Shown here: piece after piece, positions 1 through 12,600 of the stretch
Numbering within the stretch: the first letter of the stretch is position 1
Layout of the letters: the number at the start of each line of letters is the position of its first letter
Assembly (NCBI RefSeq): GCF_030704535.1
Contig: NC_081822.1
Span: 9,417,001 to 9,481,000, forward strand
Direction of reading: 5' to 3'
DNA: 64,000 nt
DNA from: Vitis vinifera
Taxonomy: Eukaryota; Streptophyta; Magnoliopsida; Vitales; Vitaceae
Position numbers and translations under genes: made by a program
Notes under the pieces: model-generated
What the model saw: the letters and a program-made list of their open reading frames with translations, nothing else
The model's database searches: none
Told to the model about the DNA's origin: nothing

Positions 1-670
1 TCAAGGTAAATACTTTAATCCAACCGTCATCATCCTCAAATTTTATTTTCCTAGAAAATTAAGTTTTTTTTTTTTTATAAAAAAGGGGGTTTTAATTTCA
101 TGATATCATTCAGTCAAAAGAATTATAATATGATTGATTTTAATAATTATAAATGATGAATGAAAAGAAAAAAAGAAAAAAAAATGATGATCTTTTCCAA
201 GGAAACAGGATAAGAACAAAGTAAAAATCTATAAATTTTTAATTAATTTTAATTATATTTATAAAAAAAATATTAAATTTTGAAGTGGAGTTGAGAGCAT
301 TGTTGTGATTGGAAACAGTAATTCAAAATTGTAAAAGAAATCATGCATTTCGCTCTCATCAATTCTAGGTGTGAAGACGGGAGATGATGAGTCTCCAACA
401 GTGAGTGGCGTGGTGGTAAAGCAGTGTCTGGTTTGGATTATAATGTGAAATCTTGGGCGTCAAGGGAAACCACCTTTGGGATGACAACATTGATTACGCT
501 TGTCTTTGAGTAGGATTGTATGTTTCGTCCAAACAGTCCACATCTACCTATTCTAAAAGAAATGTGCTTTTACATTGATACCATTGGCTTGGGGGATAAC
601 TTATATGATTTACTAAATAAAATCTTATATTATTCCGTGATTGAAGACAGAAGGTGACGCAAAAAATTAA
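1..670. other. Intergenic, AT-rich, no gene seen
   Basis: The stretch before the first gene is AT-rich with poly(A) and poly(T) runs. No open frame, RNA gene or clear repeat stands out. The last 200 bases presumably hold the distal promoter of the DUF688 gene. Confidence 0.5.
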
Positions 671-676
671 TATATA
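671..676 (+). promoter_or_regulatory. Candidate TATA box of the DUF688 gene
   Basis: A TATATA hexamer lies 168 bases before the preferred start codon at 839, leaving room for a leader of roughly 130 bases rich in CT dinucleotides. Inferred from position and sequence only. Confidence 0.35.
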
Positions 677-838
677 GGAAAGTAGTATAAGGCGGCTCCT
701 AGAAAGTTAATGGTCAACAATCTCTCTCTACCGCCACCTCTATCTCCTTTCTCTCTCCACTGTCCTTATAATGTAGCTCACCGACTCTCACATAACCATC
801 TCTGCTGCTCCATTCATCAGACAGGAAGAAGGGAAAAA

Positions 839-1912
839 ATGGAGATGGAAGTGATGATACCTGTGGCCTCCATGGATTTTGATTTCACCCATGTTGATTC
901 TTCCGGCCATTTGAGTTGTCCTTCCACGCCCAAGCGTCTTGGGAGCTACTACTTCAGTGCTCCCACGAGTCCCTCCCGCCTCTCTGAGATTTATCGCGAC
1001 TTTGATCATTTCTCCAGTACCAAATCCAATGGCTCTCCTCCCAGGGTTCCATTTGATTGGGAAGAGAAGCCGGGCACGCCCAAATCATCCTCCAAGGTGG
1101 TGACTGCCAACAAGGACGATGATTTCGCGTTTGATTTCAGTGAGGAGCTGGAGAAAGCTTCTCTCTCAGCTGAAGAACTGTTTGATGGCGGCAAGATCCG
1201 ACCTCTGAAGCCTCCACCTGGGTTACAGCTTGGCGCCGGAGCTGAGGTGCTTTCGACTCGTAAGCCGCCTCTTTCATCATCGAGATCACCCGTACTACGT
1301 GGTAAAAGCATTGTACGAGAAGCTTTTTCTCCCAGAAAGAATAAAAACGTGGATGCAGCTGCAGACTTCCCTAGAAGAACGGAGCAGGAGAGAGGGAGAG
1401 AACGAGGGTTGGATTTACCGACGTCGAGGTCAGGCCGGAGAACAAGGTCACTCTCTCCGTTTAGGGTTTCTGAGTTGGTATGGGAAGAAGAAGAGCAGCA
1501 GATGAACAAACAATCTTCATTGATTTCAAAGCCTACAACAGCTTCTGCAATAACACCATCGTCATCATCTAAAGGTTCCAAAAAATGGAGATTGAAGGAT
1601 TTTCTACTGTTCCGAAGCGCATCGGAAGGACGAGCAACGGATAGAGATCCATTCAGAAAGTACGCGGGGCTGTTCAGGAAACAAGATATCAAGAACGACA
1701 GTTTCCGGTCTATAGATAGCTCCGGTTCGATGTCCAAGAGACGTGGACCAGTGTCGGCTCACGAGTTGCATTACACGGTGAACCGGGCTGCTTCAGAGGA
1801 TCTCAAGAAGAAAACCTTCTTGCCATACAAGCAGGGCATTTTAGGGAGGCTGGCATTCAATCCTGCCCTCCACGCACTCACCAACGGCTTCGGCACCCTT
1901 GGGCGTGGTTGA
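839..1912 (+). CDS. DUF688 family protein, single exon
   Basis: The frame encodes 357 residues from the ATG at 839. An in-frame ATG at 710 would add 43 Leu/Pro/Ser-rich residues, but the MEMEVMIPV start looks more like the family and follows an A-rich context. Seen in the sequence: an early SCPSTPKRLG and SAPTSPSR segment, the hallmark VPFDWEEKPGTPK near residue 75, a basic Ser/Arg-rich middle, a KWRLKDFLLFRSASEGRA segment that could form a basic amphipathic helix, and a C-terminus with KQGILGRLAFNP. The DWEEKPGTP motif and the C-terminal KQGILGRL block are typical of plant DUF688 proteins, whose biochemical role is unknown to me. There is no signal peptide or membrane segment; the low-complexity basic composition suggests a soluble, perhaps nuclear or cytoskeleton-associated protein. 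No intron is needed. The antisense open frame over 1006-1737 is a composition shadow. Confidence 0.85.
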   Translation: MEMEVMIPVASMDFDFTHVDSSGHLSCPSTPKRLGSYYFSAPTSPSRLSEIYRDFDHFSSTKSNGSPPRVPFDWEEKPGTPKSSSKVVTANKDDDFAFDFSEELEKASLSAEELFDGGKIRPLKPPPGLQLGAGAEVLSTRKPPLSSSRSPVLRGKSIVREAFSPRKNKNVDAAADFPRRTEQERGRERGLDLPTSRSGRRTRSLSPFRVSELVWEEEEQQMNKQSSLISKPTTASAITPSSSSKGSKKWRLKDFLLFRSASEGRATDRDPFRKYAGLFRKQDIKNDSFRSIDSSGSMSKRRGPVSAHELHYTVNRAASEDLKKKTFLPYKQGILGRLAFNPALHALTNGFGTLGRG

Positions 1913-3684
1913 ATGACATCAATCTTTTCACTCTTTTTTTTTTTTCAACTACGAAACTACCTTTTTTTTATTTATTTAATTTAATTATACAGCAACTGTA
2001 AGAACATATATGTATATGTATGTAAACAATTGCATACGAATATCAAATCCTGCGTCTCCTGCTTCTTTGTGACTTCATTCTAATATTTGTTCATGATTTG
2101 CACTTTGCTCTGCTTGGCGTACTACCATTTTTTGTCTTAGTGACTTCTGGTAAAATTAACAACTCTTAAGATGATTAGCATTTTTCTTTCTTAGTCGTTT
2201 TAAAATAAAAATATATAGAAACTTGGATGCCATTAGATTCATGCTTCTGCTACAATTTTGAAGGTATGAGCCTTGACCAGTATCATCATGCAGGCAAAAT
2301 ATTAATAGATTTTTTTTATAAAAAAAATGTTATGATGTTGTTGAGCGATCTATGCGCCTAAGCCTGGTGCAACCAGGCTAAAAGTCAAACATGCTGCAGC
2401 ATGACATTTGTCACGTTTCTTTTGGATATTCAAAGAGGGCAATCAGCAATGGATAAAGATGAACAATTTAAGAATAGAATTATCCTGTTCTACCAGTATT
2501 TTGCTATGATGTGTGACATCAGATTAAGAATGCAGGCTAGTCGGCAAAGAAAAATCAATAAAGGCCAGCTTCCAGAAGGAGGGGAGGCTTCATCGAAAAG
2601 ACCATTACCTAATATGATAGCCTAGGTATCCAAGGCAACAAGGATAACAAATCTACTCAGAAGGGCCTTGAGTGGGCTCCAAGACCAAACTTTATATGCA
2701 AAACCAGGCCAAATTGGGCTGAATTTTGGTGCTGGCATGGAACTGGCAATGCTTTTAGAAAAAGCATGCTCAAGTGTAACGTTTCCTAGAAACTAGTCCA
2801 CTCAACCCCATGCCAAAGGATAGAAAATAAGATAAAAGTAAACATTGCATAGGAAATGTAATAATGCAACTTCTAGGTCAGATTATGATCCAGGCTAGGT
2901 TCTTCCAGATCAGATGATAACCCTGGGTAGATTAGTTTGACCTTTTTCTAAAATTTTGTAAGCTCCCACACCTATAATCATAGATCTAATGCCTCAAGCT
3001 TAATTTTGAAAATCTAATCTCTACAGCTATCCTTCAACTCCATATTGATTGTACTCCAAAGTGAATTAACTGTTAAAAATCTGAACTCCTAAGAATGTTA
3101 GCATTCTGCTGCAAATAAGCTCGAAGCCCATCTTATGACCAATTTAACTAGTGAGTTAATTGGGCAAAAACAGAAAAGAAATAAATAAATATATATATAT
3201 ATTCATTAGCTTTCTCATTTAAAAAATTAAAACAGTAATAAGAGATTATATCATTTATTGACCTAAGGATAAGGCAAATCGCATGCACTACTGGGTTGAT
3301 AATGTTCCACACAAAAATAGACTATACATTAAGTTACCAATATCCCATCCTCTAATACTTGGGAGTTGGAACTAGTGTCTTTCCTGATAGCAGGATATTC
3401 AACTGGAAGCAATCAAAAGTAAAAATGATGACAAAGACCTGTAGAGACAGTATAAAACTGATTGGAAATAATCACGTTTACTGAGACTTCAAAAGATTTA
3501 AAAAAAGAAAGAAAGAAAGATAATATCCGATTAAGAGTGATACAAAAAGGATTAGGATAATTCTTTTCATGTTTGTAGAGCCATGGGAACAAGATGAAAA
3601 AATTGTACACATGTTTATAATAATTCCATAAGCCCTTTACTCCCAAGTTTCTAGCTCATTGAATGTACCTTACATACCGAAGGC
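1913..3684. other. Spacer between DUF688 gene and hydrolase copy 1
   Basis: This holds the 3' ends of two convergent genes. A short frame at 2401-2625 (74 codons, DKDEQFKNRIILFYQYFAM) resembles nothing I recognise and may be chance. Short AT microsatellites occur near 3187-3202. No RNA gene or complete mobile element is visible. Confidence 0.4.
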
Positions 3685-6600
3685 TTAGTCAAAGTTATCG
3701 ATTTTGATGGGAGTAATCTCATCTGCCACCTTGAAGTGTCCCACTAAACGAGCAAAGAATACCATTTGTTGCTCCAATGTGAATTTAATATTTTCAGCCT
3801 ATGTAAAACAATTTGATTAATTCTAATATTTACCTCAAAAATAAAAATTATGTGATTAGATAAAACATAGATAATACATACCTTCCGAAATCCATGTTGT
3901 TCTCCTTCATACTCCACAAGAGCAACAGGCAAACCCTTTTCCTTCAATGCCTGGTAGATTTTACGAGCTTGAACTGGAGGTACAACCTGCAAGAATTTAT
4001 GAGATTTTAGAAATTCAGGAACAAAATCAATGCTGAAAAGGGCGATATTGTGGAACCCACTACTTCTTTATGCAATCCATTACTGGTCATGCATGAAACA
4101 GCTAGACATGGACATGGATGAAGCCTTTCCACTTCAAATTGTAGTTCTTTATATAAAGTATAATGAACCAGTCACATCAACTCTCTGCAGTGAGGGAAAG
4201 CAAGTTTTAAGTGTAAAAAAGACATCAGTCTAGTAGACCAGGAGAAATCCGACCTTCTGGAATTTTTTCAGGATGGTTTGTGATGAAATTGGAAAAAATG
4301 TTTTGAGATTCTTGAAAGTCACTAGCAATAAGTTGATAATTTAATGGAACCACCTTCAGAAATGGCTTTCTTAAATAGATATTTTAACTCTTTTAGAATA
4401 ATTTTTATTCTATTCAATCCTTAGTGCTATTTACACCCAAATCATGGAATTACCTTAGGACTACTAATCAAATTAAAATGGCCCATAAGATAGACAATGT
4501 GAGTATAAGACATTTTATCTTAGACTGATGGGGAGAAAAAGATATAGATTGTATAATCCCTGGCAGCTATTACTTGTAATAGTATGAATTTATCATACCT
4601 TGTCTTCCAATCCCTGGAATAAAATTATGGGACAAGAAAATTTATCAACGAAGTTGATAGGTGACCTCTCAAAGTAATCACTTTCACCTCCTGCAGTCAG
4701 TCAAGTATAGCCTCAGAACTAAAACCAGTATAAAAAATCAAATACAGAACTGACAAAACATATGCAATTCTATTATTTACCAACAAGATTATCAATGTAA
4801 TGAGACTCAAATTTGTGAGTTTCCGCTCGCAACAGGGACAAGTCAGCTACCTATTCATGGGCCATTAACATAGCATTGTCAGTTTACCATTTCTAGAAAA
4901 TAGCAAAAAATTTCTAAATTTAAGACATGATTATATATATAGAGATAGATAGATATAGATATATATAATATTAAATCTTCACAATTTTTGTCTAAAAATA
5001 TCTCTGAAGAAGGATAAGGAAAAAGTTGTAGCCTTGATTGAAGTAGAATCAAAGGAACTCCAAACAGATACTTAGAGCACCAAATAAATTATGTCTAGCA
5101 AGCCTTTCCCCTTGCTTGATAAAGTGCAGAAGATACTCACCATATCAGTATGAATACTCACTATATATACCATATCCATGGCCTCATCTTCTGACCGGCA
5201 GATAAGAACACAGGACCAAGTATCTTCTGGAGTTTGTTATAACTGATCTTCTAATAAAATTCTCTAAAGGCTGCAAATAAGAGTCTGGGCCAAACCCATA
5301 ATCAAATTTGGCTGCATATTGGCCATAGTGAATCTCTTGGGTCCAACAACCAATTGATATTCAAACAACATGGCTAGGTTGACAAGGTCCTACCAGGACA
5401 TAACAGAAATGTGAATCTATAAAAAGGAAACCCTAGCATAGGATTCTAACTGTCGACCATCTGGCAAGAAAAGTAGGAATCATTTCCACTTGGTGCTGTA
5501 TGTGTAAGGACCAGGGGAGCGTTAATCTTCTATTTCTGCACTGCCTAATACGGACTTCTGGTCTTGTGAACAATGAGGCAGGTCTTGTCAAGCTAGCATG
5601 GAAAGTTTGTTCAGAATAGAAGTATAGTCTCAACAGCCAATGCCCATCTTGGTGTTTATGAGGAAATGGAATAAAAGAACTTTCAAAGGAATAGAAAGTC
5701 CAGACTGAAAGTTAAAGATGATTATGTCTAGATCTTTATATGCTTGCACTTTGGATGTCATTCTGGATAAGAGGAGAACCTTCTTGGATTTCTAAGAAAG
5801 CAAGAAGTGGTGTTAGTGTTGGGGCACCACTACCTTATCCTTTCTATTTAGCTTTTCATTTTTCTTGGGTGCAGCACATCTACATGCCATGCACTTGGGT
5901 ACCTTCCAACATAATTTTACTATCCCATAAAAAATTCATAAAAGAAAATAGCAGCATCACACAACCAATATGAAAAAGAAAAGATAAAGGAACTCTAAGG
6001 GAAAGGGCTATTGCCAGAACCATTTTGACAGTTTCTTAGTTATTTTAGGTGGAGATATCCAAATCAACTGTGTTAAAGACAGGACAACCAAATGTATCTG
6101 AAAAAATCGCTCGATCAAGAACTCACACCATACAAGGAAGCTCCAGCTTTGAACGTTTCTCTGAAAGCAAGAGCAGCTAATGTTGTATATCCACCAGCAG
6201 AGCCCCCAGTTATGCAGAGTCGATCACCATCTACTTTTCCACTTTCTACCTACAGAACCATATGAATATTATTATGTTTTAAACAATATCTTAGCATGTT
6301 CATCCATCACAAACTAAAGGATAATTACCAAAAATCTAGCACAACTGCAACAGTCATTTACATCAACAATTCCCCAGCGGCCCAAAAGCCGCTCTCGATA
6401 TTCTCTGCCATAACCTTCAAAACACAGTTCATATCATACTTAGCATAAAATATAATAAGAAATAAAACAAAACGAGTTGCCTAATAAGTCAAGCTAACTG
6501 TAACAAGTGTCAAGCATTATTGTGAAAGAAGAAAAATAGAAAAACTGAGAGGAATCACATACAACTTAGGTCTGGGATCTATGCACTTCAGTAGGTGGTT

Positions 6601-9600
6601 TATGAAGTCCAGCATTGGACCAAAATGATACTATATAAATAAGGGACTGAAAATAAAAGATAAGAGAAGATTAAGGACAAACCAGTGCTTCCACCATAAT
6701 TCACATCCACAAATGCCCAACCTCGACTAGTCCAATACTGGATACTCAAATTTAAAATTCCACGTGTTTCACTTGTAGGCCCTCCTGCAATATTTCACAC
6801 ATCACATATGCTATCCCAATTCAATATTAGAAGAAATTCTACCTTTTCATTTCAGAGAATGTATAAAGCTAATCATGGATCTTTTTTTTTTGATAGACAA
6901 AGAGAAAAATAAATTAAAACACGCCAAAACAGGGGGCACTCCCTATGTACACAGGCAATATACAAAGAAAGCCAAAACAAGGCAACAAAAGAAAGAAAAA
7001 ACCTAGAGAGGAAAAAGCTAACCAACAAGCCAATCACCTAAAAAATTCAGAAAAGAGAGAGAGTCCAAGTCCAAAAACTGTTGAGACCACTCAAGAAGAG
7101 ACCAAAAAAAGAGGTTCCTCAAGCAAGTATCTGACATCTCTTCCTCTTGGAACGTTCTTCGGTTTCGCTCTCCCCAAATACACCAAAAAAGACAAATAGG
7201 CGTCAATCTCCAAACTGTTCTCCTTTTCTTCCCTAGCCCTTTAACTTTCCATTCTAGAAGCAGATTTCTCACTGAAGCCGGGAACACCCACACCACCCCA
7301 AAAGAAGAAAGCAACAAAGTCCAAAACTCCCTTGTCTTACCACAATGAATTAGGATGTGGTCCGCCAATTCCTCATTCTCTTTACAAAGACTACACCTAT
7401 TAACCATAGATCAACCCCTCCTCATTAACATATCTACAATAGAAATTTTACCCCAAACTGCTTCCCATGCAAAAAAACGAGTTCTCAAAGGGGCATACGA
7501 ATCCTAAACCTCTTTGGCTGGAAATAAGGGGCTATTCTCATCCCTTAAAGACCTATAATAAGATTTAACATTAAACTTTCCCCTCCTCTCTATCTTCCAA
7601 AATAAAGAATCCTCCCCTTCTTGAACCTTTACTACAGAAATATGATCCAAAAAACGAGTCACCTCCTCCAATTCCCAATCTTGGAAGGATCTTCTAAAGT
7701 GCACCTCCCAACCCCCGCCTCCACCTCCTTGTCTCCCCTAAAGATCAGCCACTACAACAGAATTATGGGTTGCAATTCTGAACAGCAAAGGGAAAAGATC
7801 CTTCAGCTTAGAATCTCCTACCCAAATGTCCCACCAAAATCTTGTGCGTCTACCATTTCCAATACGAATACTAGTTCTAAGAAGAAACTCCTCCCAACCC
7901 TTTCTAATTTCTTTCCAAAGGCCCATCCCATAAGACTCCCTCACCTCTCTAGTGGTCCAACCCCCTTCCTCCTCTCCAAATTTACCAACAATGACTCTCC
8001 TCCAAAAACTCTTCCTCTCTAGAGGAAATCTCCAAAGCCATTTTCCTAGCAAAGCATGATTGAAAACCTTCAAGTGCCTTAACCCCAACCCTCCATGCCT
8101 CTTATCTTTGCAAATAACCGCCCATCTTACCAAGTGGATCTTCCTTCTCTCCTCCAAATCTCCCCACAAAAACTCCATTTGAAAATTTTCTCCAATCTAA
8201 GTCTCACTTTCCTTGGGATTACAAAAAGCGACATAAAATAGATGGGGAGATTTGAGAGAGTGCTCTTAATGAGGGTAAGTCGACCTCCCTTAGAAAGATA
8301 TTGTTTTTTCCACATAGCCAATTTCCTCTTGAATCTTTCCTCTACAACATCCCAAACTCTACACGAATTATGAGGAGCTCCAAGAGGTAAACCTAGATAA
8401 GCAGTAGGGAGATTCCCTACTTTACACCCAAAAACCGCAGCTGCTCTGTCCACATTCTCCACTCCCCCAACTGGAATAATTTCACTTTTCTGCATGTTTA
8501 TTTTTAGGCCTGATACCACTTCAAAACAAATAACAACCCACTTCCAAAAATCCAACTGATCCTTGTTATCCTCGCAAAAAAGAAGAGTGTCATCTACAAA
8601 CAACAGATGGGAAACTGAAACCCCTTCTCCACGTCTCCCCATTACCTTGAAACCCCTAATGAAACCTTTCTCCTTAGCTCTTGATATTAAATTGCTAAAA
8701 ACTTCCATAATTAGCACAAACAGATAAGGTGAGAGTGGGTCTCCCTGCCTTAGGCCTCTAAACATTGAGAAGAACTTTGTGGGAGTGCCATTCACTAAAA
8801 CTGTCATTCTCACAATTGAAATGCAGAATAAAATCCAGTTTCGCCACTTGGGTCCAAAACCCATTTTCTCTAAAATTGAAAGAAGGAACCTCCAATTTAC
8901 GTGATCGTAAGCCTTTTCAATGTCCAATTTACACACTAAACCTGCATCGGCGCTTCGTTTCCTTGAGTCAATCACCTCATTAGCTACCAAAACTGCATCC
9001 AAAATTTGCCTACCTCCCACAAACGCATTCTGACTATTCGAAACCACTTTTCCCATCACTCTTTTCAGCCTATTTTCTAGGACTTTTGCAATAATTTTAT
9101 AAAAATTCCCCACAAGACTAATGAACCTAAAATCCTGCACATCACTAGCCCCCTCTTTCTTCGGGATAAGCACTAAGAAGGTTGCATTAAGACTTCAAAA
9201 AACAACGTTTTGCGAATGGAGCTCCTTAAACACCTGTATCACTTTCCCCCCAACTATAGGCCAACAAAAATTCCAGAACACCAGCGTAAAACCATCCGAC
9301 CTTGGCGCCTTATCTCCCCCCAAATCTGAGAGAGCTTTGGAAACCTCCTCCTCCAAAAATGGCCTCTCCAAAGTCTCATTATCCAATGAGTCAAGAGTTC
9401 TAAAAAGACCTGACTCCACAGCAGGTCTTCTCACTAGAGATTCTTCAAACAAGGATTTAAAGTAGGATTCAATCCCTTCTTTAAGCTCCTCATTTTTATC
9501 CAACCGAACACCCATAACTGTCAGGCTACTGATAAAATTTCCCCTTCTCCTTGCATTAGCCATACGATGAAAGAACTTGGTATTGCTATCTCCTTCCTTC

Positions 9601-12600
9601 AGCCAAAGAGCCCTTGACTTTTGCTTCCAAGAGATTTCTTCAAGGATGGCACAATGACTAAATTCATCTCTGGCTATCCGTTGACTACTCCTATCTTCAT
9701 CAGATAGAGATCCAAGCCTTTATAAGCTATCCCAATAGTTTAACTTCTCCAAGGCTGCATCCTTCCTAGCTGACACATTGCCAAAGGTCCCTTTATACCG
9801 CATCTTCAAGTCGTATTTCAAAGCCTGTAGCTTCTTCGCAAGCACAAAATTGGGTTTCCCCCTAAAATTGTAAGACTGCCACCATTCTTTAATCTTATCC
9901 ATAAAACCGTCCACCCTTAGCCACATGTTTTCAAATCTAAACAGGCTTTTACTTATTCTTATCCCACCGCAGTCTAACAAAATCGAGCAATGGTCAGAAA
10001 CAAGTCTTGGAAGAAGAATTTGCATTGCCGCCGACACAAGGTCCTCCCAATCTCCTGAAAACAAAAAGCGGTCTAACCGAGCCTTTAGGGAACCTCCTTC
10101 CTCTCCACTCCAAGTGAATGCTCCACCTCCCAGTGGTGGGTCTACTAATTCAAACTTGTCAATAAAGCCTGGAAAATCTCTCATCGTGGTTGACATCTAT
10201 CTGCCATTGCTCGTTTCAATTGGAAACCGCACCACGTTAAAGTCCCCTGCAATACACCAAGGTTCATTCCAAAGCCCCTTAACAGCGGTTAGCTCCTCCC
10301 ACAACTCCCTTCTCTCCCTTCCTTTGAGCGGGCCATATAACCCAGAGAAAACCCAAACAAAATCCTCCTCGCAATTTCTAAAGCTAATCATGGATCTTGA
10401 CTTGGCAAGTTCAGCAAACAGCCTCATGATTCAATTGCAATTAAACAACTCAGTAGTTGAAAATTATTTATTTTTTGCAAGATTTAGGATGACTTGAGAC
10501 AATCTCTTCGAAAGTCATGATTGGAGGAAAATGCCATAAAGTTTCCGGTTTCTGTTGGCTACAATAACATTAAAGAATTTTTAAAATCTTTTTTAAATTT
10601 CAGCTGCTTGAGTTTTAGTAAGTTCAGGAGTTCTTTAGGTTTGAGGTTCTTTATATAAGTAAATGGGTTTATGTCATGAGGTAGTTCTGAAGCTTAAATC
10701 ATAAAGAGTTAAGAAAACAGTTGTTCTCCTCCTTTTGTTTCCCTGTGATTTCTTGAGTTGATCAAGAATTATATTACAGGGGATCAATCTTGTAATGAGG
10801 AAAAGAAATAACGACAAAAAGAAAACACAATGTACCATGGCTTTTTAATAATAATGGAGGCCTTTCTTCTTGACCAGCTTGATAAATGGGGTTGGATGGT
10901 GGATAGAAGTATGCATAAGCATTCTGGCCAGGAACTTCTGTAGGGAATTCAATGAACTCTGGCAAGCTGAAATATGACTTATACTTTGAACTATCAGGAG
11001 AAGAAGACCGAATAATCTTAAAATCAACCACTTTTGATTTTTGATCATCTAAAGTCACCTGCAAATACAAAATAAGGAATGCTGAGGAACAGGAGAAATC
11101 ATTTATAATTGGTAATTCTTAAATTAGCATTTGTGATAATACCCACAGCAAAAGAAGAAAGAATTCCAAAATATGAGGAGATAATGAAAAAGCGCAGAGT
11201 AAAAGACAGGCTGCAGGGGGAGGCACCTTAGCTACTGATAATGGATGAACCGTAGAAGCTCCCTCTACATAAAAGAATTCAGTCCCTGAAGTCTGCATAA
11301 GAAAATATGATTGTCTCATAAAGCCATTGTTAATATGTACCAACGAGAATATTCATTGCAGTAGCTGAGTGAGAATAAAGTTGTTGGAGGTACAATATTA
11401 TTTATATCAGTGAAAGGAGTATCAAGCAAAGACAATGAGCTTTGAACAGCATCCAGAATTCCAATATATGACCTCCCATTCTGCCTGCAAGCCATCATCC
11501 ACAACTTCTATTACACTAAAAATGAATAGATAGACTACACATGCAAGTGAATGATACAATTATAGACAAAAATAAAAAACCCTGAGGGGTAGCTCAGTTG
11601 GTCCGGCCTTGGGTTTGCTCCCCAATGGTCACCAGTTCGAGTCCCCTCAGGGCCACTGGAGGTTTACCGGGTCGTTAACTTCAGGGCCCCGTGGGATTAG
11701 TCGAGGTGCGCGTAAGCTGGCCCGGACATCCACGGTTATCAAAAAAAAATTATAGACAAAAATAAAAACATGAAATCAATAACTCTTTTGGGTGACCTGT
11801 AGCTGCAGGCAATTAACTCTTTTTGCCCATGGCTCTGAAGAAATTCATAGGAGTTCATGCCAAAAATCCATAGAGGTCTTGCAAATTCAGCATCCATGGA
11901 ATAAACTGCTACTACCTCATTATTGGATTCAATCTGTTGCCAAAGAATGGTGTTAATGAATTCCAATACACCAAAACTGATATCTGACCAGAAAAAAGCA
12001 ATATTGATGCTGTGCATTTAAAAGAAAGCAAGAAAGAAAAAAGCCATGTTAAAATGCTCCCACACTCCTCATAAAGGTTCCATCTTCCAGACGTTAATGC
12101 AGGGCCCCAGTCATGTTGAAACATTCATAGATTTTTTTACTTTTCAGGGTTGAATATTCTATACAGTTTATATGCTTTGATTACCTTTCACTTTTCTAAA
12201 TGAAAGCACTTCTGTGACTTTCTTAAGTCAGTATTGGTACAAAAATGGTACATCAAAGCGACTACATTGGAGTGAGAAAGAAATCACAAACTCTTTTTCA
12301 TTGAATTCCTGACTATAGGGAGGAAGGTAAATATTCTAAGAGAAATGACACTCTCCGTATGTTGAGAATGAATGACAAGTTAGCCCCATCTGACCTAGCT
12401 ATGTCAATTAGTCAAAGCTTTGAACATTTTTTTTTTGGGTAGGTAGTCAAAGCTTTGAACATGTGTTCCGCAGTTCAGTTTAGAGTTTTAACATGTTTGA
12501 ATAAATAGCAGCATGATGAGACTGAGGGGGGGTCTTGTGTCTTAATTTTCATAAAAGCTTCTGCAATCTTTGAGACCCTATGCAAGCCATTGTTTACACA

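Noticed and set aside
1006-1737. Long open frame antisense to the DUF688 gene (243 codons)
   Set aside because: It mirrors the coding strand's Ser/Lys-rich codons and has no domain; the sense frame has clear family motifs.
5433-5973. Frames inside intron 14 of hydrolase copy 1
   Set aside because: The same intron of copy 2 aligns only as non-coding DNA there, and splicing joins exons 14 and 15 across it.
7621-10497. Plus-strand open frames over the LINE
   Set aside because: They are antisense shadows of the reverse transcriptase and endonuclease remnants.
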